IMG/VR virus record: IMGVR_UViG_3300045135_002361
Span: 1-30,195 of that record
Strand: one strand, 5' to 3'
Length of the DNA stretch: 30,195 nt
DNA from: a virus
Both the position numbers and the translations under genes were made by a program. Below, piece after piece: positions 1-5,020 of the stretch. The notes beneath the pieces are model-generated. The model had not been told where the DNA came from and did no database searches. It saw nothing but the letters and a program-made list of their open reading frames with translations. The first letter of the stretch is position 1; every line of letters begins with the position of its first letter.

Positions 1-43
1 GTAGAATTAGTGACTTTTTCGACATGACGGCATGGGGAAAGAC
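1..43. repeat. Left copy of 43-bp terminal direct repeat
   Basis: Bases 1-43 match 30153-30195 at 42 of 43 positions; the one difference is G at 21 against T at 30173. The repeat lies inside the ssb reading frame and joining the two ends restores a full gene. This is the usual mark of an overlap-closed circular or circularly permuted genome rather than a biological long terminal repeat. The mismatch changes one SSB residue (Asp on the left, Tyr on the right). Confidence 0.9.
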
Positions 44-206
44 AGCTACTTTTATTCAAGAATATTTCAAAAAAGATATGCCTATAGCCATACAAGCAAC
101 ACTTCAGAATCACAAATATGACAAGCAAGGCGTTACTGTATACACTAATAACTTTTTAATTAACAAAGTTGACTTTGTTCCACAAATTAAAAATGAAACA
201 ATATAA
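1..206 (+). CDS. ssb: Single-stranded DNA-binding protein, C-terminal part (continues from 30029)
   Basis: This is the 3' part of an OB-fold SSB; the 5' part is at 30029-30195. The frame is open from base 3 and reads RISDFF-D-MTAWGKTA, the family's conserved strand, then QEYFKKDMPIAIQATL and a final KVDFVP strand. Joined across the ends the protein is about 109 residues, short for the family, and it ends in KNETI, without the acidic DDIPF-type tail that recruits partner proteins. SSB would coat single strands during replication and Rad52-like annealing; the Rad52-like and Gp157-like genes lie just upstream. The lipoprotein-like gene starts inside its last codons. Confidence 0.9.
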   Translation, partial: RISDFFDMTAWGKTATFIQEYFKKDMPIAIQATLQNHKYDKQGVTVYTNNFLINKVDFVPQIKNETI

Positions 207-432
207 AATAATACTAATTATTATTACCTCTTGCTTTTTAGTTTGCTGTGGTAAGCTACAAACTGAAGCATTAGAAGACAATAAACGATATATAATTTCT
301 AAATATCATAACGGCATTCTTATAGATGAATATATTGCAAACACAGAAGTCTATTTAAAATTTAACGATGAATATATTATGGCAACGGGAAGCTACATAA
401 TTAAGCAAGAATCAGAAATAACTACATATTGA
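193..432 (+). CDS. Small lipoprotein-like protein (79 aa)
   Basis: I chose ATG at 193, which overlaps the end of ssb by 14 bases; an in-frame TTG at 169 would add eight residues before the signal sequence. The protein opens MKQYK, then has a hydrophobic run (about residues 6-16) ending in LVCCGK, close to a lipobox with Cys 17 or 18 as the lipidation site, though the box is not ideal. The rest (about 60 residues) looks soluble and beta-rich. Phage lipoproteins of this size often block superinfection or act as outer-membrane spanins; I cannot tell which. Its place in the early block favours exclusion over lysis. No close family recognised. Confidence 0.65.
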   Translation: MKQYKIILIIITSCFLVCCGKLQTEALEDNKRYIISKYHNGILIDEYIANTEVYLKFNDEYIMATGSYIIKQESEITTY

Positions 433-478
433 CATATACAGAAACAACAAATAAAGTACAATTCGGTTATGAAACAAC

Positions 479-519
479 AGTAGTGTTAGTTGCTCAGGCT
501 AACACTACTAATTGCTTTT
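479..519 (+). terminator. Intrinsic terminator after ssb/lipoprotein genes
   Basis: A perfect 11-bp stem (AGTAGTGTTAG at 479-489 with CTAACACTACT at 499-509) has a 9-base loop and is followed by AATTGCTTTT. The T-rich tail contains the -35 box of the next promoter (512-517). Confidence 0.8.
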
Positions 520-541
520 AATACTTTATATATATTATAAT
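512..541 (+). promoter_or_regulatory. Promoter A of the hairpin array
   Basis: TTGCTT (512-517), an 18-base spacer and TATAAT (536-541) make a good sigma70-type promoter. The -35 box lies in the T-tail of the preceding terminator. The same TTGCTT-N18-TATAAT layout recurs at 668-697 and, on the other strand, at 27265-27294. Confidence 0.7.
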
Positions 542-547
542 AAGCAT

Positions 548-677
548 AGACTATATGATAGCTGTAAGCGTCCTACTTGAGAAACTACTCTTGCAGCTAT
601 CCCCCCATAAACTATATAATTTAAACTATTGGGCTATGTTTAGTGTCTGATTTCCATAGCCCTATAGTTGCTTTTTA
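548..677 (+). ncRNA. Putative small RNA A (about 125-130 nt)
   Basis: The predicted start is just after promoter A. The RNA has a 12-bp 5' hairpin (557-568 with 590-601, one G-U pair, 21-base loop), then six C's (601-606), an A/T-rich linker, and a 14-bp 3' hairpin with one mismatch (625-638 with 655-668) whose tail TTGCTTTTT serves as both terminator and next -35. No credible ORF lies within it. RNA B has the same plan, with the shared stem core GGGCTATG/CATAGCCC. The function is unknown; nearby genes suggest control of replication or of a host process. Confidence 0.5.
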
Positions 678-697
678 CCAATTAAATATTATATAAT
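668..697 (+). promoter_or_regulatory. Promoter B of the hairpin array
   Basis: TTGCTT (668-673), an 18-base spacer and TATAAT (692-697). The -35 box begins at the last base of the preceding terminator stem. Confidence 0.7.
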
Positions 698-703
698 ATT
701 ATT

Positions 704-803
704 AAGAGATCACAATATTGGGCTGTGCATTACCCCCTTTATGCACGGCATGAATGCTTAATTGGGCTATGTGACGCATTACATAGCCCATCATTTGATT
801 TTA
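704..803 (+). ncRNA. Putative small RNA B (about 95-100 nt)
   Basis: After promoter B comes a 9-bp 5' hairpin (722-730 with 741-749, one G-U pair) whose 10-base loop holds five C's. A perfect 10-bp 3' hairpin follows (763-772 with 781-790, loop GACGCATT) with the tail TCATTTGATTTT. The plan (5' hairpin, C-run, GGGCTATG terminator) parallels RNA A, which suggests paralogues by duplication. No supported protein is encoded. Confidence 0.5.
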
Positions 804-824
804 CCAATAAGAATAATGTATAAT
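795..824 (+). promoter_or_regulatory. Promoter C of the hairpin array
   Basis: TTGATT (795-800), an 18-base spacer and TATAAT (819-824); the -35 box lies in the tail of RNA B's terminator. Confidence 0.65.
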
Positions 825-830
825 TATATT

Positions 831-876
831 GAATTTGATTATAGGCTACATATATTTTTATGTGGCCTTTTTTTTT
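831..876 (+). ncRNA. Putative minimal transcript C with strong terminator
   Basis: Only about 12 bases separate the expected start from a 9-bp stem (844-852 with 859-867, one G-U pair) followed by nine T's (868-876). The product would be an RNA of about 45 nt that is almost all terminator. Unit D repeats the stem, T9 and the GTATAATTATATTGA segment about 83 bp downstream, so the unit was duplicated in tandem. Confidence 0.45.
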
Positions 877-877
877 G

Positions 878-907
878 TTGCGTTTATGTGCTTGTATTAG
901 GTATAAT
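878..907 (+). promoter_or_regulatory. Promoter D of the hairpin array
   Basis: TTGCGT (878-883), an 18-base spacer and TATAAT (902-907). It starts one base after terminator C's T9 run. The -35 is weaker than in A and B. Confidence 0.5.
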
Positions 908-913
908 TATATT

Positions 914-957
914 GATAGTTATACGGCTGCATAAACCTTTATGTGGCCTTTTTTTTT
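914..957 (+). ncRNA. Putative minimal transcript D with strong terminator
   Basis: A 10-bp stem with two G-U pairs (925-934 with 939-948) is followed by nine T's (949-957). It is a near copy of unit C: both end in TATGTGGCC, T9, GTTG. It gives a second complete stop to transcription just ahead of the initiator's own promoter. Confidence 0.45.
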
Positions 958-958
958 G

Positions 959-987
959 TTGATATGAGCAATAAAAAGATTTATAAT
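959..987 (+). promoter_or_regulatory. Promoter E, for the replication initiator operon
   Basis: TTGATA (959-964), a 17-base spacer and TATAAT (982-987). The leader to ATG 1041 is about 47 bases and holds a short inverted repeat CACTA/TAGTG just before the Shine-Dalgarno, a possible operator or translational control site. Confidence 0.65.
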
Positions 988-1040
988 ATACACATAACTA
1001 TCACTACCAAATAGTGAAATTCTTTAATAAAGGAGTTCGC

Positions 1041-1850
1041 ATGAACAAAATAAAACATAAGAACCCGTTTACTGCTGTACCTAATGCAGTGCTAAACGAT
1101 TCAAGATTAACATTTAAGGCTAAAGGCATATATAGCTATCTATTCAGTAAACCGGATGGGTGGGTGTTTTACAATCAAGCCATTTTAAATGAAACTGCTG
1201 AGGGCATAACAAGTTTTCAGTCGGGGATAAAAGAACTTGTTAAATATGGTTGGCTAAAAAAACAACAGCTAATTGCAAAAAATGGCCAGTTTGGTGGAAA
1301 TGAATACGAATTAATGACTGAACTACCAACACAAGAAAACATATCAACGGTTAAGCTCAAAAAGTCAAAAGCTCCTTTAGAAAAACCGGTCACGGAAAAC
1401 CCGGTATCGGATAATCCGGTTACGGAAAACATACTCACATATAAAGAAATAAATAATAAAGAAATAAATAAAAGAAAAAGTAATAGTATAAATACTATTA
1501 CCAAAAAGAAGTCAATGGACGACTATGAATTTATAAAGCTGTCATGGAATACGTTTGCTAATGAATTTGGGTTATCTGAAATAAGACAGTTAACAACCAA
1601 GCGCATTAATGGAATCAAGTCTCGTCAACGTGAAGATGGGTTTGATCTACAAGAGATATTTAATTGCATACAAGCTTCCCCATTCCTTTTAGGCGCTAAT
1701 GGCAATGACTGGAAGGCTGACTTCGACTGGGTGTTTTGTAGTCCGAACAACTGGCTAAAAATCGTGGAGGGTAAATACAAAGGCGAAAAAAAACAAGAAC
1801 CACAAGATAAGCTACAAAGCATTTTTGATGAATTAACTGGAGGTAAATAA
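1041..1850 (+). CDS. Replication initiator protein with N-terminal winged helix (lambda O-like role)
   Basis: ATG 1041 has a strong AAAGGAG 6 bases upstream; a GTG at 1014 lies before it and is disfavoured. The 269-residue protein starts with the phage/plasmid initiator winged-helix segment (about residues 8-95: NPFTAVPNAVLND, LTFKAKGIYSYL, KPDGWVF). A Pro/Val/Thr/Asn repeat (PVTEN, PVSDN, PVTEN) follows, then a charged A-rich linker, and a C-terminal domain with the FLLGANGNDWKADFDWVF ... NNWLKIVEGKY pattern typical of such initiators. It would bind the iterons inside its own gene and recruit the host helicase, helped by the possible loader at 2558. No polymerase is encoded, so host enzymes must elongate. 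Confidence 0.85.
   Translation: MNKIKHKNPFTAVPNAVLNDSRLTFKAKGIYSYLFSKPDGWVFYNQAILNETAEGITSFQSGIKELVKYGWLKKQQLIAKNGQFGGNEYELMTELPTQENISTVKLKKSKAPLEKPVTENPVSDNPVTENILTYKEINNKEINKRKSNSINTITKKKSMDDYEFIKLSWNTFANEFGLSEIRQLTTKRINGIKSRQREDGFDLQEIFNCIQASPFLLGANGNDWKADFDWVFCSPNNWLKIVEGKYKGEKKQEPQDKLQSIFDELTGGK
1386..1501 (+). other. Putative replication origin inside the initiator gene
   Basis: Three back-to-back 15-bp iterons lie at 1386-1400, 1401-1415 and 1416-1430 with consensus CCGGTNNCGGANAAN; they code for the PVTEN/PVSDN/PVTEN repeat. A very A-rich purine strand follows (1431-1479), then a perfect inverted repeat GTAATAGTA-TAAA-TACTATTAC (1480-1501). Lambda and relatives carry the same order (iterons in the O gene followed by an A/T-rich melting region). 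That the initiator binds here is inference. Confidence 0.7.
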
Positions 1851-2009
1851 ATGAGTAACCGAATTTTTCTAATATTAAATGGCATACTGATAGCCGTTGG
1901 ATTATACGCACTAAATTATAATGGGCTATGGGAGTGGACACCGATTGCATTTTTGGGTTGGTATACTGTTTTTATAGAGGAATATTGGAATAAAGAAAAT
2001 GAAAATTGA
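1851..2009 (+). CDS. Small membrane protein (52 aa)
   Basis: It starts directly after the initiator's TAA, with GGAGG 9 bases upstream. The protein has one long hydrophobic stretch (about residues 4-22), a short WEWTP turn, a second (about 32-42) and a charged tail ending YWNKENEN. No family recognised. The close coupling to the initiator means the two are made together. Residues near 24-27 are encoded by ATGGGCTATG (1921-1930), which is complementary to part of putative RNA B. Confidence 0.6.
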   Translation: MSNRIFLILNGILIAVGLYALNYNGLWEWTPIAFLGWYTVFIEEYWNKENEN

Positions 2010-2193
2010 AATAAGGGAATGCTACTGGGATGACAAGATGATGGCAACTTACACAAACAGTGGTGAGATATGTTGTTGGTCATTTAATCCGAATACTAAG
2101 CAATCTTTAACATCTTATTATACAGATTCCACATTATCTGAGGCGGTGGCTAAATTTAAGAAAAAAATTAACAGAAGGAAGGGTAACAGATGA
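1999..2193 (+). CDS. Hypothetical protein (64 aa)
   Basis: It overlaps the previous gene by 11 bases and shares an ATGA overlap with the next. The Shine-Dalgarno is weak, so translation is probably coupled. The protein is soluble, with CYWDD near the N-terminus, a CCWSFN segment and a basic tail KKKINRRKGNR. No family recognised. The chain of small overlapping frames around it supports a real gene. Confidence 0.55.
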   Translation: MKIEIRECYWDDKMMATYTNSGEICCWSFNPNTKQSLTSYYTDSTLSEAVAKFKKKINRRKGNR

Positions 2194-2561
2194 ATAAAGA
2201 ATTATTAAACGAAAATTTAAATCTAATATTAGAGGGATTGAAAACGGCTATTCATACCGCAAATGCTGAACTGCCGGCTATTTTAGAGGAGATTGTTAGA
2301 TGGGGGGTGATTAAATATAGCTCTCTTTCAATCATTTTACTTGTGTTTATATTATTATCAGTTGGCTTGATAATATTTTTAATAAAAAAAAATGAAGAAC
2401 CTGGTATTTATTTTCATTTTTTACCTCATTCTATTGTTTTTACTGCATCTATATTATTAACATTGCTAGTTCATTTGACTTCTAATCTCATCAAGTTGCT
2501 TTTTGCCTTAACATCCCCAAAACTATACATCATTAACTATCTAAAGGATTTAATTCAATGA
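2190..2561 (+). CDS. Membrane protein with amphipathic N-terminus (123 aa)
   Basis: It has ATGA overlaps on both sides. The first 35 residues look like an amphipathic helix (LNENLNLILEGLKTAIHTA). Two or three hydrophobic segments follow (about 45-68, 80-95 and 98-108). Holins and small membrane-anchored early proteins can look like this, but the early location next to replication genes argues against a lysis role. No family recognised. Confidence 0.6.
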   Translation: MNKELLNENLNLILEGLKTAIHTANAELPAILEEIVRWGVIKYSSLSIILLVFILLSVGLIIFLIKKNEEPGIYFHFLPHSIVFTASILLTLLVHLTSNLIKLLFALTSPKLYIINYLKDLIQ

Positions 2562-3109
2562 ATAACTACGAAAAAACAGTGACCGCAATGATATTAAAAG
2601 CCTATGCCCTCGTAGGCCAAGAAGACAAACAAATACAAATTAAAGCATTGGCAGAAGCAATTATTGAAAGGCAGATTGATTTAAATGTACTAAGTAAAGC
2701 ATTGGATAAACATGCTGAGACATCGGAATTTGCGCCAAAGTTAAAGAATATTATGGATTATGTAAACAATATACCAGATACCCAAGTTAATGAGTTCCTA
2801 GAGCGTTTTCGTAAACAATCAAGAAACCATTATGATTGGAACCCTATTGACGATGACGTTTACACCATAAAAAAAATAATCGGAGAAGAAAGATGTGAAA
2901 ATTGTCTAGCTGAACATTGGGTATTTATTGAGAAAGAAGCCAGAGAATTATACAAGGATTTGAGAAATAACAAGATCGAGCTTATTGAAAGCCCAAATAA
3001 GCATAATATTAAACAGATTCCAGGCTCAAACACTGTTTATATTGAGTCTAAACAAAACATTAAAGATGGTTTAAATCCACTTAAAAACTTATTAAAGGAG
3101 TACAAATGA
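2558..3109 (+). CDS. Possible helicase loader-like replication protein (183 aa)
   Basis: It starts in an ATGA overlap and ends in another. The N-terminal 70 residues (TVTAMILKAYALVG, then a helical stretch ending EFAPKLKNIMDYVN) recall phage helicase loaders of the gp39/lambda P type, which open with a Lys/Tyr-rich helix and a PTxxEI-like motif. A central CENCLAEHW holds a CxxC pair. Position directly after the initiator is where a loader is expected. The likeness is by pattern only. Confidence 0.4.
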   Translation: MNNYEKTVTAMILKAYALVGQEDKQIQIKALAEAIIERQIDLNVLSKALDKHAETSEFAPKLKNIMDYVNNIPDTQVNEFLERFRKQSRNHYDWNPIDDDVYTIKKIIGEERCENCLAEHWVFIEKEARELYKDLRNNKIELIESPNKHNIKQIPGSNTVYIESKQNIKDGLNPLKNLLKEYK

Positions 3110-3483
3110 ACATAAAATTAATTTCAATAGAATATTTACAACAAAAAATTTATAGTAAAATTACAAGAATGATTAGTGACCACAGTTTCGCTAGTTATAA
3201 ACTTGCAAGAGAGTTTAAAAGCAACGCAAAAAAAATCGCAATAAATTGTTTAAAAGAGTTAGATTATAGCAATCAAGAAATCAATACAATCGTAAACGAG
3301 TATTGGCCTAAAGAATTTCTAAAAATAAAACACAGGTTTCAACTAAATTACACGAACATAGAAATGGGCAGACATAAATATTCGCCTAAAAAATATAAAA
3401 AATACATTATGCAACGCTATCACCTTGCATTTAGCGCATTAGAACAGAAAAAAATTAATTTAAATTCTAGTGGCCAGGGCTAG
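3106..3483 (+). CDS. Basic hypothetical protein (125 aa)
   Basis: It is coupled by ATGA overlap and also has AAAGGAG upstream (3094-3100). It is rich in Lys, Tyr and Asn, with a KYSPKKYKKYIMQRYHLAF segment near the C-terminus. Its charge suggests nucleic-acid binding. It is the last gene of the tightly coupled initiator run; its final codons form the left arm of an inverted repeat (3473-3480). No family recognised. Confidence 0.55.
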   Translation: MNIKLISIEYLQQKIYSKITRMISDHSFASYKLAREFKSNAKKIAINCLKELDYSNQEINTIVNEYWPKEFLKIKHRFQLNYTNIEMGRHKYSPKKYKKYIMQRYHLAFSALEQKKINLNSSGQG

Positions 3484-3520
3484 TACAACAATCAAAAAAA
3501 CAAACTATGGTTGCCCTGGC
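3473..3520. repeat. Inverted repeat between the 125-aa gene and VRR-NUC
   Basis: GCCAGGGC (3473-3480) is exactly complementary to GCCCTGGC (3513-3520) across a 32-base A-rich spacer. It is notably GC-rich for this genome. The loop is long and there is no T-tract, so a classical terminator is doubtful; an operator, processing hairpin or nuclease site are alternatives. The rest of the gap to 3557 shows only a -10-like TATTAT. Confidence 0.5.
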
Positions 3521-3556
3521 ATGGTGTGATGAGATTACAAACAATATTATAGCATA

Positions 3557-3910
3557 ATGAAAATAAATTCTGAATTAAATAAACATTTAACCGAAAAGCA
3601 GCATCAAACTCGATGTTTAAACATCCTGGCGACAAGTAAAGTTATAGCTTGGCGTAATAACGTTGGAATGGCTAAATACGAATCGAAAAATGGTCCGCGT
3701 ATGGTTAAGTTTGGTCATGCGGGAATCAGTGATATTATAGGATTCACTAACGAAGGATTGTTTTTTGCTTTTGAAGTGAAACGATACGGCAAGAAACCAA
3801 CAGCACTCCAAAGAAGTTTTCTTGATCGTGTTTTAGATAACAATGGCATATGTGGGTGGGGAACGTCGAATGATCTAATCGATCTCTTAACACTCAACAA
3901 ATTAATATAA
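3557..3910 (+). CDS. VRR-NUC domain nuclease
   Basis: The 117-residue protein is a stand-alone VRR-NUC fold: N-terminal TEKQHQTRCLNIL helix, the AWRNNVGMA segment, GHAGISDIIGF with the catalytic Asp, and FFAFEVKRYGKKPTALQRSFLDRV with the E-x-K motif. Such phage nucleases are thought to cut branched or flapped DNA during replication and recombination. There is no Shine-Dalgarno; TATTAT sits 6 bases before ATG. It converges with the leftward operon and its 3' end overlaps the 69-aa gene by 17 bases. Confidence 0.88.
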   Translation: MKINSELNKHLTEKQHQTRCLNILATSKVIAWRNNVGMAKYESKNGPRMVKFGHAGISDIIGFTNEGLFFAFEVKRYGKKPTALQRSFLDRVLDNNGICGWGTSNDLIDLLTLNKLI

Positions 3911-4103
3911 ACAAAATTACAAGGTTCATTACGATTATCATAACCACACTATATTTGAAAACATTAATGACACTATCAATGTTATTCCACCTAATTCGTG
4001 TTAAATCCTCTATAGATTTGAGTTGTAATTCTAGTTTATCGCATTGTTTTTTGAGATTAGTCACATTTTTTTTGTTTTTTGTTAAATTTTCTTCTAATTG
4101 CAT
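3894..4103 (-). CDS. Coiled-coil protein with C-terminal membrane anchor (69 aa)
   Basis: Residues 1-35 are a charged heptad-like helix (NLKKQCDKLELQLKSIEDL). Residues 48-69 are hydrophobic and end in LFILIC. This layout resembles XhlA-type lysis accessory proteins, which pair with a holin. It is the last gene of the leftward virion operon and overlaps the 71-aa membrane gene by 47 bases; a GTG at 4064 is an alternative start with a shorter overlap. No clear Shine-Dalgarno. Confidence 0.5.
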   Translation of the reverse strand: MQLEENLTKNKKNVTNLKKQCDKLELQLKSIEDLTRIRWNNIDSVINVFKYSVVMIIVMNLVILFILIC

Positions 4104-4272
4104 AAGATTTCACAAAATTATATATTAACGATAAAACAAATAGCTCTGTTATCGCTTCTGTTTTGATTCCATGACGGTAATATGCCAAGGGGCTAAGAAT
4201 CAGCACATTCCAGGCTACATCAGTTAAAACTTGTAACGTTGTTTCGCTTACGCTGCTTATTCTAGTTTGCAT
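4057..4272 (-). CDS. Small membrane protein, DUF7220-like (71 aa)
   Basis: ATG 4272 gives MQTRISSVSETTLQ, a hydrophobic helix, an HGIKTEAITE turn, a second helix and VKSYAIRRKFNKKQ. The Q-S/T-R opening, E near residue 10 and the final YAxRRxF follow a small phage membrane family I know as DUF7220, of unknown function and often near lysis genes. A TTG at 4281 would extend it by three residues. Its start lies in an 18-bp tandem repeat just after the papain-like gene's stop. Possibly a holin or antiholin. Confidence 0.55.
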   Translation of the reverse strand: MQTRISSVSETTLQVLTDVAWNVLILSPLAYYRHGIKTEAITELFVLSLIYNFVKSYAIRRKFNKKQKKCD

Positions 4273-4303
4273 AAAATACAATCATTGCATAAAATACAAT
4301 CAT
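4268..4303. repeat. 18-bp perfect tandem repeat at a gene junction
   Basis: TGCATAAAATACAATCAT occurs twice head to tail (4268-4285 and 4286-4303). On the minus strand one copy carries the stop of the papain-like gene and the other the start of the 71-aa gene, and the intervening copy brings two further in-frame stops. It looks like a recent replication-slippage duplication. Confidence 0.85.
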
Positions 4304-4770
4304 TTAGCAATGGTTTTTATTTTGGCGCCTGTTAAGATCATTCTAACATCTTTTGGGCTCGGATTTGTATTCATATTCTTTATACTAACATTTAAAACAT
4401 TTTTGGTGACGATGTCGCAAATCTCGCTACAGAAATATGCTTTTTTTGATTGTATTTTCTTTCCAAAAAATCCAGACAATAACGCTAAGTAATCATACTT
4501 TGCGCCGATAAGCGCATTTAATTCAGATACAATTTTGCTTTTTGTTTTTGTCTCCACATCCAAAACATAAGTTAAACCTATATTAGATGACATTTGCTTA
4601 GATTTTATTACACCACTGAAAAAGTTAGCTTCATAGTAAATATTATTAATTTTAATTGAAACATGATAAAAAATGTCATTTGTGAAAAACTTTATTATTC
4701 CCGTTGTGTAGAACAAAGGATTTAGAATACTAAATTTTTCGTTATGAAAATTAATATAAATTTTAGTCAA
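4300..4770 (-). CDS. Permuted papain-like (YiiX/NlpC-P60 superfamily) enzyme
   Basis: The 156-residue protein has the circularly permuted papain order: catalytic His first (His36 in FYHVSIKINN), a KYDYLALLSG segment (91-100), then catalytic Cys114 in KAYFCSEICD. Family members are amidases or peptidases acting on peptidoglycan or lipids. No signal peptide is seen. The start is TTG 4770, overlapping the previous stop (TTGACTAA), with no better upstream codon. Its place between a fibre and small membrane proteins fits either a virion-borne wall enzyme or a second lysis enzyme. Confidence 0.7.
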   Translation of the reverse strand: MTKIYINFHNEKFSILNPLFYTTGIIKFFTNDIFYHVSIKINNIYYEANFFSGVIKSKQMSSNIGLTYVLDVETKTKSKIVSELNALIGAKYDYLALLSGFFGKKIQSKKAYFCSEICDIVTKNVLNVSIKNMNTNPSPKDVRMILTGAKIKTIAK

Positions 4771-5017
4771 TTTCTAGCTTGCCTGCCATTTTATACACAA
4801 CACGACTTACTTGTTTAAGTTCTTCAAATACTTTCTTAATATTGTCATCAGTTTGGTTTTTATATTTTTCCATGTCTTTTTGTATTGAGTTTATTTTATT
4901 AAACATCTTGTAGATATAAATCCCCATAATTGCATAAGAAAAGCACAACAAAAAAAATTGTCCGCTGTCGGTTTGAATTAAAGTGTAAAGTGACGGTGCG
5001 TATCGTAGAAGTTCCAT
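4763..5017 (-). CDS. Membrane-anchored coiled-coil protein (84 aa)
   Basis: An N-terminal hydrophobic segment (about residues 19-37, FFLLCFSYAIMGIYIYK) is followed by a charged helix of about 40 residues with heptad spacing (INSIQKDMEKYKN...). This is an inner-membrane spanin or holin-accessory layout. It starts 3 bases after the fibre gene stop and overlaps the papain-like gene by 8 bases. Not recognised as a family; lysis or tail-associated role by context. Confidence 0.5.
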   Translation of the reverse strand: MELLRYAPSLYTLIQTDSGQFFLLCFSYAIMGIYIYKMFNKINSIQKDMEKYKNQTDDNIKKVFEELKQVSRVVYKMAGKLEID

Positions 5018-5020
5018 TTT

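Noticed and set aside
542-680. tRNA or CRISPR repeat in the hairpin array
   Set aside because: No cloverleaf, no anticodon stem, and the repeats are promoter/terminator units rather than equal repeats with spacers.
762-962. 66-residue hydrophobic frame across the hairpin array
   Set aside because: It runs through two promoters and two terminators, repeats LCGLFFC only because the terminators are repeated, and has no Shine-Dalgarno.
1014-1040. GTG start for the replication initiator
   Set aside because: ATG 1041 has AAAGGAG at good spacing and the family starts near there.
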